Assembly (NCBI GenBank): GCA_964581895.1
Contig: CAZOPR010000002.1
Coordinates: 124,001-188,000, forward strand
Length of the DNA: 64,000 nucleotides
Direction of reading: 5' to 3'
Source of the DNA: Exilispira sp964581895
GTDB taxonomy: Bacteria > Spirochaetota > JAAYUW01
The notes below the pieces were generated by a model, which saw only the letters and a program-made list of their open reading frames with translations, was not told the origin of the DNA and did no database searches. The position numbers were made by a program, and so were the translations under genes. Below, piece after piece: positions 26,945 to 35,983 of the stretch. The number at the start of each line of letters is the position of its first letter. Position 1 is the first letter of the stretch.

Positions 26945-28281
26945 AATATTCCTCCAACAGTCTTGACATAAAGATCAATCTCTTCTTTTGTTCTTTTTTC
27001 TGTAGCTGCAATCAAGACAGCATTTTTATATTTTTCACCAAGAATTGGTTCAAGGAAAATACCTCCAAATATCCCCTGTTTTTTAAGTTCTGATAGAATC
27101 AATTTGGCATCTTTATTAAATACAAAAGTAAATTCATTGAAATATGGCTGATTATATAAAAGTCTACCTGCTTTAGTTTTGGTAAGTTCGGATTCAAGAT
27201 AATGAGCAGCAGAAATAGATCTTTTTGCTACTTCTTTTAAGCCAGATTTCCCCATTATGCTCATGTAAACAGTAGAAGCAAGTGCCATCAATGCCTGATT
27301 TGAACATATATTTGAAGTTGCTCTTTCTCTTTTAATATGCTGCTCTCTTGCCTGTAAAGTAAGAACAAATCCTCTTTTCCCATCTTTATCGACCGTTTGT
27401 CCAACTATTCTTCCTGGCATTTTTCGTAAATATTCTTCTTTTGCAGCTATATATCCTGCTGATGGCCCTCCAAAGTATTGTGGAATACCAAATGGCTGCA
27501 AATCTCCAATTGCGATATCTGCATCCCACTCCTTTGAGTTCTTAAATGTTGAAAGACTTAAAGGATTCGATGAAACTATTAAGACTTTTTTATTTTCTTT
27601 TAGTATTTTAGATATATCTGATAAGTCTTCTAAAATACCCAAGAAATTTGGTGTTTGGACTATTAAACCAGCAACATTTTCTGAAATTTTTGATTTTAAA
27701 TCATCAATATCAATTTTCCCATCATTACCTTTAACTTCAACGATAGAAATATCAAGCCCGAGAAAATATGTTTTAAGTACCTGTTTTGTAAAAGGGTGCA
27801 GATATTCAGATATTAATATAGTATTTGATTTTTTAACACTATTTAAAGCCATAACAGAAGCTTCGGAAGCGGCCGTGTGCCCATCATAAAGTGATGCATT
27901 GGAAACATCAAGCCCGGTTAATTCACATATCAAAGATTGAAATTCAAAAATCGATTGCAAAGTACCTTGAGATATTTCAGCCTGATATGGAGTGTAGGAG
28001 GTATAAAATTCACTTCTTGAAATTATATGTTGAACAACGACAGGGATAATATGATCGTAACAACCAGCTCCTAAAAATGAAATGGCTGTCTTATTCTTTT
28101 CAGAAAGTGATTTCAACTCTTTGTATACTTCAAATTCAGACATCGGATCATGAATATTTAATTGTCTTTTTAATTTGATACTTTCAGGGATATCGGCAAA
28201 AAGTTGATCAATAGAGCTTACACCAATATCTGAAAGCATTGATTTTACTTCTTCCGAAGTATGTGGTATATAAGGATGCAT
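26941..28281 (-). CDS. gcvPA: Glycine dehydrogenase (decarboxylating), P-protein subunit 1
   Basis: The 446-residue partner of GcvPB in the two-gene P-protein. It begins with YIPHTSEEVKSMLSDIGV, a hallmark of this subunit, and contains FLGAGCYDHIIPVVV, YTPYQAEISQGTLQ and GGPSAGYIAAKEEYLRKMPG. The PLP lysine is in the other subunit, as expected. The gene starts 9 bases after gcvH and overlaps gcvPB by 4 bases, fitting a stoichiometric complex. No anomalies were seen. Confidence 0.96.
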   Translation of the reverse strand: MHPYIPHTSEEVKSMLSDIGVSSIDQLFADIPESIKLKRQLNIHDPMSEFEVYKELKSLSEKNKTAISFLGAGCYDHIIPVVVQHIISRSEFYTSYTPYQAEISQGTLQSIFEFQSLICELTGLDVSNASLYDGHTAASEASVMALNSVKKSNTILISEYLHPFTKQVLKTYFLGLDISIVEVKGNDGKIDIDDLKSKISENVAGLIVQTPNFLGILEDLSDISKILKENKKVLIVSSNPLSLSTFKNSKEWDADIAIGDLQPFGIPQYFGGPSAGYIAAKEEYLRKMPGRIVGQTVDKDGKRGFVLTLQAREQHIKRERATSNICSNQALMALASTVYMSIMGKSGLKEVAKRSISAAHYLESELTKTKAGRLLYNQPYFNEFTFVFNKDAKLILSELKKQGIFGGIFLEPILGEKYKNAVLIAATEKRTKEEIDLYVKTVGGIL

Positions 28282-28290
28282 AAAAACTCC

Positions 28291-28680
28291 TTAGTGAGAA
28301 CCTTCTGTCTCACAAAATTCTTCATATTGATCTGCGTCCAAAAGTTCTTCAATCTCTTCAGGGTTTGATAGTTCTATAGCATAAATGTATGCATCGTAAG
28401 GTTTATGATTTATAAGTTCTGCATCATCTTCAAGATCTTCATTTACTTTAACAATAGTTCCACTAACAGGAGAAAAAACAGGTGAAGCAGCTTTTACAGA
28501 TTCTATATTACTTACTTCATCTCCTTTTGAGATTTCACTATCTACTTCTGGAAGTTCAACATAAACAATATCCCCTAAAGCATGTTGAGCAAAATCTGTT
28601 ATACCAACATATGCTATACCATCTTCAACTCTTACCCATTCATGTGTTTTTGAATACTTAAGATTCTTTAAAATTTCCAT
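28291..28680 (-). CDS. gcvH: Glycine cleavage system H protein
   Basis: A 129-residue lipoyl carrier that shuttles the aminomethyl group between P-, T- and L-proteins. The lipoylated lysine is K63 in the motif NIESVKAASPVFSPVSG. HEWVRVEDGIAYVGITDFAQ and YAIELSNPEEIEELLDADQY are standard. It also serves as the octanoyl/lipoyl acceptor for LipM, encoded at 47880 in this window. It lies 70 bases after gcvT and 9 bases before gcvPA, all within the glyA operon. Confidence 0.97.
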   Translation of the reverse strand: MEILKNLKYSKTHEWVRVEDGIAYVGITDFAQHALGDIVYVELPEVDSEISKGDEVSNIESVKAASPVFSPVSGTIVKVNEDLEDDAELINHKPYDAYIYAIELSNPEEIEELLDADQYEEFCETEGSH

Positions 28681-28750
28681 AAATCCTCCATTTTTTCAAA
28701 AATTGGCTTAAACTTAAATTAATCAATTTATAAAAAAGAAAAGTTTTTTA

Positions 28751-29869
28751 TTAACTTTCTTTTTTAGTATTTTTATAAAAAGGTGTTTTTACTAAAATAG
28801 CCTTTTTAAGTTTACCATGAATTTCAACTTCGACTTCATCATTTAATTTTAAGTTACTATCAATTAATGCAAGTGCTACATTTTTATCAAGCATAGGTGA
28901 ATATGAACCTGTTGTTATAAACCCAATTTCTTTACCATTTTTAAAAACCTTATAACCAGATCTTGGGACACCTTTATCAATCATTTCAAGGCCTTTCAAT
29001 GATCTTTTAACCCCATTTTGCACTTGATTTACAAGAATTTCTTTCCCAATAAAATTATCCTTTTCTAATTTTACGAAATACTTGAGTCCTGCTTCTATAG
29101 GAGTTATATCTTTACTTATCTCATGTCCATAAAGAGGAAGTTTCGCTTCAAATCTTAAAGTATCTCTACAACCAAGTCCACAAGGAAGAACATTATCCGC
29201 CCTTGTTTTTTCATAGATATAATCCCATACTCTCAAGCCTTGTTCTGCGGCTACATAGATTTCAAATCCATCTTCTCCCGTATAACCTGTTCTTGAAACA
29301 ATACAATCTATACCATTAATCTGAACAGGATCCTTAAAATGAAAAAATTTAATAGATGAAAGATCAAAATTGACATATTTTTGAAGTATCTGCTCTGCTT
29401 TAGGTCCTTGAAAAGCGATTTGAACAATTTCATTTGAAATATTTTCAATAGAGACCGCACAATTTTTATTTTTAACTATCCATTCATAATCTTTATCAAC
29501 ATTTGAAGCATTGACAACCAAAAGATACTTTTTTTTACTGTACTTATAAACTAAAAGATCATCTACTACCCCACCATCAGGGTAACACATAAGGGTATAA
29601 ATGACCTGCTGCTCTTCCATTGATTTAACATCATTTGTCACAAGATAATCAACATATTTTTCTGCATCAGGTCCTTCGACTATAATTTCTCCCATATGAG
29701 AAACATCAAACATACCGGCAATTTTTCTAACTGCCATATGTTCGGCAATTATACCAGCCTCAAATTGAACTGGAAGTTCCCATCCACCAAAATCAACAAA
29801 TTTTGCACCAGGGTATTTGCTATATGACTGATATAGTGGAGTTCTCTTCAAGTTTTGATTGTTTTCCAT
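28751..29869 (-). CDS. gcvT: Aminomethyltransferase (glycine cleavage T protein)
   Basis: The T-protein releases ammonia from the aminomethyl-lipoyl intermediate and transfers the methylene to tetrahydrofolate. At 372 residues it has the usual length. FDVSHMGEIIVEGPDAE, SRTGYTGEDGFEIYV (folate pocket), GLGCRDTLRFEAKLPLYG and the C-terminal barrel starting PRSGYKVFKNGKEIGFITTG are all present. No glycine riboswitch fits in the 59 bases between glyA and gcvT. The gene is co-directional with glyA upstream and gcvH downstream. Confidence 0.97.
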   Translation of the reverse strand: MENNQNLKRTPLYQSYSKYPGAKFVDFGGWELPVQFEAGIIAEHMAVRKIAGMFDVSHMGEIIVEGPDAEKYVDYLVTNDVKSMEEQQVIYTLMCYPDGGVVDDLLVYKYSKKKYLLVVNASNVDKDYEWIVKNKNCAVSIENISNEIVQIAFQGPKAEQILQKYVNFDLSSIKFFHFKDPVQINGIDCIVSRTGYTGEDGFEIYVAAEQGLRVWDYIYEKTRADNVLPCGLGCRDTLRFEAKLPLYGHEISKDITPIEAGLKYFVKLEKDNFIGKEILVNQVQNGVKRSLKGLEMIDKGVPRSGYKVFKNGKEIGFITTGSYSPMLDKNVALALIDSNLKLNDEVEVEIHGKLKKAILVKTPFYKNTKKES

Positions 29870-29928
29870 TTTTATCCCCTTTTTAATTTAAATTACATTT
29901 CAGTTTTATATCTAATCAATAACCTCTT

Positions 29929-31188
29929 TTAATCTATTATTCCTTTGTAAAGAGGGAATTTTTCACAAAGTTTGTTTACTTCTGAAATTACATAACCTTT
30001 AGCATCTTCATTTTTCTCCGTTAAAACTTTATTTATCAAAGAAGCTATAATTTCCATCTCTTTTGTACCCATATCTCTTGTAGTTAACTGTGGTGTACCC
30101 AATCTTATTCCAGAAGCAACAGTTGGAGGATTTGGATCAAAAGGAATTGTGTTTTTGTTACATGTAATATGTGCATCATCCAGCATAGTTTCTGCTTCTT
30201 TCCCTGTAACACCTTTAGATGTTACATCGACAAGCATAAGATGATTATCTGTACCATTTGAAACAATTCTAAATCCTTCTTTTTTCAAAGCATTTGAAAG
30301 AGCCTGAGCATTTTCAAGAATCTTTTTCTGGTACTCTTTAAACTCATCTGAAAGTGCTTCTTTAAAAGCCACGGCTTTTGCAGCGATGACATGCATCAAT
30401 GGGCCACCCTGAATCCCGGGGAAAATAGTTTTATTTACAAGTTTACTTAGTTCTGGATCATTTGTCAATATCATGCCTCCCCTTGGACCACGAAGGGTTT
30501 TGTGAGTAGTAGTTGTTACGAAATGAGCATATTCACATGGATTTGGATGTAATCCAGCAGCAATAAGACCCGCAATATGAGCCATATCTACCATAAGATA
30601 TGCTCCAACACTATCTGCTATTTCTCTTAATCTTTTAAAATCAAGTATTCTGGGATATGCAGAAGCGCCAGCAACAAGCATTTTTGGTTTTACTTCTTTT
30701 ACTTGAAGAGCTAGTTGGTCATAATCTATCTGTTCGGTGACTTTATCTACTCCATAATGAACAACATTAAAAAATATACCTGAAAAATTTACTGGGGAAC
30801 CGTGAGTCAAATGGCCACCATGTGAAAGATCCATACCCATTATTGTATCGCCAGGTTTCAATACGGCAAAATAGACTCCCATATTTGCCTGACTACCAGA
30901 ATGTGGCTGAACATTGGCAAATTTAACATTAAAAAGTTGTTTTGCCCTTGATCTTGCAAGTTCTTCTGCCTCATCAATATATTCACAACCACCATAATAC
31001 CTTCTTCCAGGGTATCCTTCTGCATATTTATTTGTTAAAACTGAACCCTGCGCTTCAAGAACAGCCTTCGAAACTGCATTTTCTGATGCTATTAATTCAA
31101 GTTTTTCTTCCTGCCTTTTTAATTCTTTATGAATAACTTCATAAATCTCTGGATCTGCTTCCCTTAAACTTCTTTTTAAAAAGTTCAT
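29929..31188 (-). CDS. glyA: Serine hydroxymethyltransferase
   Basis: PLP enzyme interconverting serine and glycine with transfer of a one-carbon unit to tetrahydrofolate. I place the start at 31188 (MNFLKRSLREADPEIYEVI, 419 residues), since AAAGGGG lies just ahead and the length then fits the family (about 415); a longer reading to 31263 adds 25 residues that look like untranslated leader. The PLP lysine is in TTTTHKTLRGPRGG, with SGSQANMGVYFAVLKPGDTI upstream. It opens the operon glyA-gcvT-gcvH-gcvPA-gcvPB, so serine, glycine and one-carbon metabolism are coupled. A probable promoter sits at 31205-31232. Confidence 0.96.
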   Translation of the reverse strand: MNFLKRSLREADPEIYEVIHKELKRQEEKLELIASENAVSKAVLEAQGSVLTNKYAEGYPGRRYYGGCEYIDEAEELARSRAKQLFNVKFANVQPHSGSQANMGVYFAVLKPGDTIMGMDLSHGGHLTHGSPVNFSGIFFNVVHYGVDKVTEQIDYDQLALQVKEVKPKMLVAGASAYPRILDFKRLREIADSVGAYLMVDMAHIAGLIAAGLHPNPCEYAHFVTTTTHKTLRGPRGGMILTNDPELSKLVNKTIFPGIQGGPLMHVIAAKAVAFKEALSDEFKEYQKKILENAQALSNALKKEGFRIVSNGTDNHLMLVDVTSKGVTGKEAETMLDDAHITCNKNTIPFDPNPPTVASGIRLGTPQLTTRDMGTKEMEIIASLINKVLTEKNEDAKGYVISEVNKLCEKFPLYKGIID

Positions 31189-31204
31189 ATGACCCCTTTT
31201 TTTT

Positions 31205-31232
31205 ATGTTATTAATGCAATAACTTCTGTCAA
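31205..31232 (-). promoter_or_regulatory. Probable promoter of the glyA-gcv operon
   Basis: On the minus strand a perfect TTGACA (31232-31227) is followed after 16 bases by TAACAT (31210-31205), a 4 of 6 match. The start of transcription would be near 31198, only about 10 bases ahead of the glyA ATG, with the ribosome site between. No glycine riboswitch can fit in so short a leader. Confidence 0.5.
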
Positions 31233-31312
31233 GTAAAATTGAAAAAAAATTAAAAAAATTCAAAAATAAAAGAAAAAAAATTACAATCTTTTGTTACAAT
31301 TCAAATTAAACT

Positions 31313-32569
31313 TTATTGAAGTTGAATTTTCAATTTTTGAATATATGAATAAACTCTTTTATAGATATTTAAATCAGCAGAGGATGCATTCAAATCTGCC
31401 TTTAATAGTTTTAATAAATCAGGTAAATACATAGAACTTAAAATATCTTTCTTTTTATCTTCTTCAATATCTGGTAAAAATGCAATTTTCATATGATTTT
31501 CAATTAGGAAAGAAATTTTTTCTAATAGAAAAGGATAAAATGGGAAAAATCTTAATATATCTTTAATGTATCTTTTTGCGATACTTGCAGATAAGTTTGC
31601 ATGATTTGGATATTTTGGATAATTTTCTTTTGGATTGTAGTTTATTGATTCTACTTTACCGATATCATGAAGAATTGCTGCAAGTTTCAATGCAAAATCA
31701 TTAGAATTTATTTCTATAGCTGTCAAAATTAAATGATCATACAATGTCCCTTCTGGATGGTACTCCTTTGTTTGATAATGTGTTTTACATTTTTCTAATA
31801 ATGGGAAAAACCAGACAAAAAAATCTGTCTTAGAAAATTCTTTAATTAATATTTTTGACTCATTTGATTGTAAAACAAAAAAAAGTAAGCTTACCCTATA
31901 TTTTAAGAAATTATTTTCTTCATTTATTTTATTTAATAATCTTTCAAACCAATAAAAATTATTGATTTCATTATTTATTTTATTTTTATCATTACTTTGG
32001 CTATTTTTTGTCTTGCTGCTATTTGCTTTGCTATTATTAGAGTTACTATTGCCGTTTGAAAAATTTTCAGTATTTTCCATAAAATATTTTTGGAAAAAAT
32101 CAAAATACCTTGAACTTCTATTTGAATTCCCATTTAATAAATCATATCGGGATTTTTTGTTTTCCATTTTTGAAAAATTGAAGCATTTGTTTATATTCTT
32201 AAATGTGGCTAAGGAAGGTTCATAAAGCAGAGGGATTAATAAAGATTTTTCAATGAAATTTTCTAAATATATTAAAATCGAATCTAGATTTTTATTATTA
32301 ATTTTTTTATCGACCTTAATTAAGAAAAACAATTCTTCTTTGTACTTAAAAGAAAAAGAATATGGGTAAAGTTCTATATTATTAACTTCATCAAAAATCT
32401 TATAAATTAAAGAAATTTCTATATCAGAAATTATAAAATATAAATTTGGAATTTTATTATCTAAAATAGAAACTGCAGTTTCACCAATACAGTAAAATCT
32501 ATAAGGATTTATAAGGCTTTCTATTTCTTTTAAAAATATTTTCACTTCCTTTATATGATTGAAGTTCAT
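31313..32569 (-). CDS. CCA-transferase-like HD domain protein with decayed nucleotidyltransferase half
   Basis: A 418-residue protein whose last 150 residues are the HD module of tRNA nucleotidyltransferases and poly(A)-polymerase-like enzymes: HPEGTLYDHLILTA (271), DH at 278-279, HD at 301-302 in LAAILHDIGK, NHANLSASIAKRYIK, and KADLNASSADLNIYK. The first 100 residues resemble a nucleotidyltransferase fold (FYCIGETAVSILDNKIPNLY) but the GG...RD and DxD catalytic residues are missing. About 170-205 is an Asn/Ser-rich low-complexity linker. The HD metal ligands are intact, so a phosphohydrolase is likelier than a tRNA-end polymerase. No tRNA gene in this window encodes CCA, so a working enzyme must lie elsewhere. 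Confidence 0.65.
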   Translation of the reverse strand: MNFNHIKEVKIFLKEIESLINPYRFYCIGETAVSILDNKIPNLYFIISDIEISLIYKIFDEVNNIELYPYSFSFKYKEELFFLIKVDKKINNKNLDSILIYLENFIEKSLLIPLLYEPSLATFKNINKCFNFSKMENKKSRYDLLNGNSNRSSRYFDFFQKYFMENTENFSNGNSNSNNSKANSSKTKNSQSNDKNKINNEINNFYWFERLLNKINEENNFLKYRVSLLFFVLQSNESKILIKEFSKTDFFVWFFPLLEKCKTHYQTKEYHPEGTLYDHLILTAIEINSNDFALKLAAILHDIGKVESINYNPKENYPKYPNHANLSASIAKRYIKDILRFFPFYPFLLEKISFLIENHMKIAFLPDIEEDKKKDILSSMYLPDLLKLLKADLNASSADLNIYKRVYSYIQKLKIQLQ

Positions 32570-32656
32570 AATAATTCCTTATTCTTTTTTACATTTATAA
32601 ACATAACTTCACGATATTCCATTTGCAATATTTATTAATTAGAATATCAAAAAGCC

Positions 32657-32968
32657 ATGGTAAACGAAATAAATAATTTCGGTTATTGTGGTAAAGATTG
32701 CTCTAACTGCCCAAATTTTATTAATTCTACCTGTTCTGGTTGTAAATTTATCTTTTTAAATAAAACTATCAACACACTACTGCCAGAATGTGAAAATTGC
32801 AAAATAAGATTTTGTGCAGAAAAAAATGGGGTTTCTTTTTGTTTTTTATGCCCAAAATTTCCCTGTCAATATTTTAGTTTTCTTTCTCAGGAAGAACTTT
32901 CAAAGATATATGATAACAAAAAATTATTATGTGAATCTGATGAATCATTAAAAAAAGTTTACTTTTGA
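32657..32968 (+). CDS. Small cysteine-rich protein, DUF3795-like
   Basis: A 103-residue protein with 13 cysteines. The opening GYCGKDCSNCPNF and later CSGCKF, CENCKIRFC and CFLCPKFPCQ match the pattern of DUF3795 proteins, which probably bind zinc or an iron-sulfur cluster. The function is not known. It ends convergently with the phosphodiesterase gene, 27 bases away, and is divergent from the HD gene. No Shine-Dalgarno sequence of strength is seen before the ATG. It may be wrongly started by a few residues, but the Cys pattern begins near the N-terminus so the start is likely close. Confidence 0.72.
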   Translation: MVNEINNFGYCGKDCSNCPNFINSTCSGCKFIFLNKTINTLLPECENCKIRFCAEKNGVSFCFLCPKFPCQYFSFLSQEELSKIYDNKKLLCESDESLKKVYF

Positions 32969-32995
32969 ATCCATTTTATTTTTTAAAATATTGCT

Positions 32996-33502
32996 TCATA
33001 AAGAATGAAATTCGATATTTCCACTTAAAAGTTCTAAGGTTATATAAGTAGATTCATCTGCAAGATAACCAGCAGCAGTCCCTGGATTTGCAATTATTGT
33101 AGAATTGATTTTTTTAATAATCTTTTTATGCGTATGACCATAAAAGATATAATCAAATTCACCAGATTTTGCTAATTGATCCACAAAATCAGGTTTATGA
33201 AAAGCCAATATATTTTTATTTTCTATCTTTTCAGAAAAATATTCTGTGTATAATTTAATATCTAATTTTGAACATACTGAAGTTAAAAAATCAATATCGC
33301 CATCATTATTCCCTTTAACTAAAATAATTCTTTCAACATTAGCTTCTTTTTTAATGTTTTGAAAAAGTTGATTTACAAAAAATGGTGAAACAAAATCTCC
33401 AAGATGAATTATGATATTTGGCTTTTCATTAATTATTGCCTGTCTTATCAGTGTTATCTTACTTACCCTGTCATGAGTATCTGAAAATATGAAAAGTTTC
33501 AT
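32996..33502 (-). CDS. YfcE/MJ0936-type metallophosphoesterase
   Basis: A 168-residue calcineurin-like phosphoesterase of the small YfcE/MJ0936 type. Metal ligands are visible: D8 and H10 in FSDTHD, D36 in HLGDF, N65 in VKGNNDGD, H102 in FHKPD, and H123 plus H125 in YGHTHK. The C-terminal NPGTAAGYLADESTYI is typical. Members hydrolyse small phosphodiesters in vitro; the true substrate is unknown. It lies 144 bases after the DUF362 gene on the same strand. Confidence 0.9.
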   Translation of the reverse strand: MKLFIFSDTHDRVSKITLIRQAIINEKPNIIIHLGDFVSPFFVNQLFQNIKKEANVERIILVKGNNDGDIDFLTSVCSKLDIKLYTEYFSEKIENKNILAFHKPDFVDQLAKSGEFDYIFYGHTHKKIIKKINSTIIANPGTAAGYLADESTYITLELLSGNIEFHSL

Positions 33503-33646
33503 TTTCTACCCCTTTATCTATTATGTTAAACTTGTATTATTAAAATATACTTAAATATAGATGACTAAAATTTAGCTTTTATTTAATATTTTTGTTTTGC
33601 TGCTCTTTACTTATTTCTGAAAATTTGATTTGAATTTTATATAAGT

Positions 33647-34777
33647 TTATGCTTTTACCTCCACTAACTCATAATTTCTACTGCCAATACCTAAATCCTG
33701 ACAATATTCTAAAAATTTTTGATAGTTAATAGATGGATATAATAGATGAAATTTATCTTCATCTTTTTTTTCTTCTATTTTATTAATTTCATGATTATAA
33801 TAAAGTTTTTCATTTTGAATTAAATCTACTGAAGCCTGATCTATTGCAACAGGATCATAACTTGCTAAAATACCAATGTTTGTTGTTATATTATATCTTG
33901 AATAATCCATACAATCGCAATCTGGAGTTATATCCATTAAAAAGTTAAAATAAAGTTTTGGTTTATCAAAATCATCTAAAATTGCTTTTATAACATCACC
34001 CATTTTTTCAAGAAATATATCTTTTGACTCATTCCATAAGACTCTTAATGCTTTCGAAGGGCATATTGTTATACAATCAGCACAACCAATACATTTATTT
34101 AAATCGAAACTTGCCTTTTTATTTACTATTTTGATTGCAGATGTTGGACAGTATTTAACACATAAACCGCACCCAATACATTTTTCTTGATTGACTTCTG
34201 GTTTAACATCCCCATGCATCTGCTGTTTTGTTGACCTTGTAGCCAGTCCCATAGCAATATTTTTTAATGCCCCACCGAATCCAGCAAGCATATGTCCTTT
34301 GACATGTGAAATAACAACTAAACCATCAGAAAATGCAACATCTCCTGCATATTTTATATATTGGAAGTGTTTTGAAAAGGGAGTATCAACTTTTACAAAA
34401 TTATTTGATCTTATTCCATCTGAAATTATTATAGGGCAACCTATTGAATCGTAACCAAATCCATTATAAACAGCACAGTTTAAGTAATCTATAGCATTTG
34501 ATCTTTGCCCTACATATAAAGTTGTCGTATCTGTTAGAAATGGATTTGCTCCTTTTTTCTTTAAATTTTCAACTATCCTTCTAACAAAGATAGGTCTAAC
34601 ATAAGTAGTATTGCCAATTTCTCCCATATGAAGTTTTATGGCTATAATATTATCTTTTTTATTTTTATCATTAAAATCAAACCCTGTTAAATCATGCATC
34701 TTGTCAAGATATTTTAAGATGGACTTTTTTATTTTCCTAAAATCGATAAAATATACTATTTCTTTTTCTTTCCCCAT
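33647..34777 (-). CDS. DUF362 protein with two 4Fe-4S ferredoxin clusters
   Basis: A 376-residue protein. The N-terminal DUF362 domain includes IAIKLHMGEIGNTTYVRP and VISHVKGHMLAGFGGALKNI. Two 4Fe-4S motifs follow at about 195-245: CIGCGLCVKYCP and CIGCADCITICP. A second DUF362 portion comes after, with CDCMDYSRYNITTNIGILAS and DPVAIDQASVDL. These proteins are probably cytoplasmic redox enzymes of unsettled reaction. AAGGAG lies 8 bases before the ATG. It is not in an obvious operon with functionally linked genes. Confidence 0.88.
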   Translation of the reverse strand: MGKEKEIVYFIDFRKIKKSILKYLDKMHDLTGFDFNDKNKKDNIIAIKLHMGEIGNTTYVRPIFVRRIVENLKKKGANPFLTDTTTLYVGQRSNAIDYLNCAVYNGFGYDSIGCPIIISDGIRSNNFVKVDTPFSKHFQYIKYAGDVAFSDGLVVISHVKGHMLAGFGGALKNIAMGLATRSTKQQMHGDVKPEVNQEKCIGCGLCVKYCPTSAIKIVNKKASFDLNKCIGCADCITICPSKALRVLWNESKDIFLEKMGDVIKAILDDFDKPKLYFNFLMDITPDCDCMDYSRYNITTNIGILASYDPVAIDQASVDLIQNEKLYYNHEINKIEEKKDEDKFHLLYPSINYQKFLEYCQDLGIGSRNYELVEVKA

Positions 34778-35312
34778 AAATACTCCTTCTTTACATACTT
34801 CTTTAATTTCTTCTTTATCTCTTAAACTATTTTAAAAATTTCTTAAACTATTTTTCTAACTCCTTATTTAAATATCTTTTCATATATTTTAACTATTTCT
34901 TTAATTATTTCTTTAGCTCCTTTTTAAATATCTCTTTTACTAATTTTAACTATTTCTTAAAATATTTCTTTAACTTTAAGAATTGTCATTGTTTATTGGA
35001 ATTCTCCACTTTTATAATCATTCATAAATATTAAAGGATCATCTTAATGAAATTTAATTTTTAAGTAAAATTCAATATAGTTATAATTTAATATAATCAA
35101 CATTTAATATAGTTTTTAATTAATTATTTTCAATATACATTTAAGTTTTTTCCTCTTCTTTTATTAAGAATTTATTGATAAGAAATTTTTGAAATGTAAC
35201 TAAATGTTATTCTGTTTTAAATCTTTTATAAAAAAATGAAAAATTTATCCTTGACAAAATAAAAAATAAAACTTAATTAGTTCCTAAGTTATTTAAGAAA
35301 AAGTAGTTAATA
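34778..35312. other. AT-rich divergent intergenic region with degenerate repeats
   Basis: The 535-bp region between the DUF362 gene and the HAD gene. Its left half carries degenerate direct repeats (see separate entry). On the plus strand TTGACA at 35251-35256 is perfect, with CTTAAT or TTAATT as the best -10 15-16 bases later, a weak match; this might be the HAD/M16 operon promoter. No coding or RNA structure was recognised in the rest. Confidence 0.5.
34860..34970. repeat. Degenerate direct repeat, about 57-bp period
   Basis: A unit starting CTCCTTATTTAAATATC at 34860 recurs as CTCCTTTTTAAATATC from 34917, each followed by a TTTTAACTATTTCTT block and a further T-rich stretch ending ATTATTTCTTT or AATATTTCTTT. 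The two units are about 80 percent alike. Shorter TTAAACTATTTT repeats lie just to the left. It is very low in complexity, so chance cannot be excluded, but the period is kept over the full unit. Confidence 0.5.
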
Positions 35313-35975
35313 ATGATTAAATTTATAGCATTTGATATTGATGGTGTTATCTTCGATTCAAGTAATTTTATAGAGCAAGCATATAGTGAAGCGATAAATT
35401 TATTTTGTGATCAAAATCCATCACTATCGCTTTCTAAACCAAAAAAATCCGACATTGTATTTCTTATTGGTAAAACTTATAAAGAAATTGTTTCCTCTTT
35501 ATTCCCTTATCTTGCTGACAATTATCATGATATTTTTAGACAAATCTTGCTAAAAATTTTAGATCAAAAGATTAGAAATTTTGAAGGAATTATCTTAAAA
35601 GATTCTATTGAAGTTATTAAAAACCTGCATGAACATCCTTATTTAATAGGCACCGCAAGCAACGGGTCATCAATTTATGGTAATGCGGTTCTTGAAACAT
35701 ATGATTTAAAAAGATATTTCAATGAAGTTAAATATGTAGATTTCATTAATTTTAATTCCAAAAAAGACATACTATCATTTTACCTTAAAAAGTATAACTT
35801 GAAACCATCAGAATTAATTATGGTTGGCGACAGATATGTAGATTTAGCAGCAGCTAGAGAAAACCTTGTTTACTTTTGTGGAATTGTCGGTCATGGTAAT
35901 CTTCAAGAGATTGCTGAATCCGACTTTATTATAAATTCACTTATATCACTGCCGACAGTCCTTAATACATTTTAG
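35313..35975 (+). CDS. HAD-family phosphatase (phosphoglycolate-phosphatase-like)
   Basis: A 220-residue HAD-superfamily hydrolase. Motif I FDIDGVIFDS has the nucleophile D8 and D10; motif II is in IGTASNGSSIYGNAV; motif III and IV occur as VGDRYVDLAAARE. The helical cap between about 15 and 85 is of the type found in phosphoglycolate phosphatases and PpaX. The substrate cannot be told from sequence. It precedes the M16 genes by 8 bases, so all three are likely one transcript. Confidence 0.85.
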   Translation: MIKFIAFDIDGVIFDSSNFIEQAYSEAINLFCDQNPSLSLSKPKKSDIVFLIGKTYKEIVSSLFPYLADNYHDIFRQILLKILDQKIRNFEGIILKDSIEVIKNLHEHPYLIGTASNGSSIYGNAVLETYDLKRYFNEVKYVDFINFNSKKDILSFYLKKYNLKPSELIMVGDRYVDLAAARENLVYFCGIVGHGNLQEIAESDFIINSLISLPTVLNTF

Positions 35976-35983
35976 GAGGAAAC

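Noticed and set aside
31189..31263. N-terminal extension of GlyA
   Set aside because: The 25 extra residues have no ribosome site and lie over the predicted promoter; the family length fits the start at 31188.
31189..31312. Glycine riboswitch ahead of glyA
   Set aside because: The leader predicted from the promoter is about 10 bases and no paired aptamer elements were seen in the gap.
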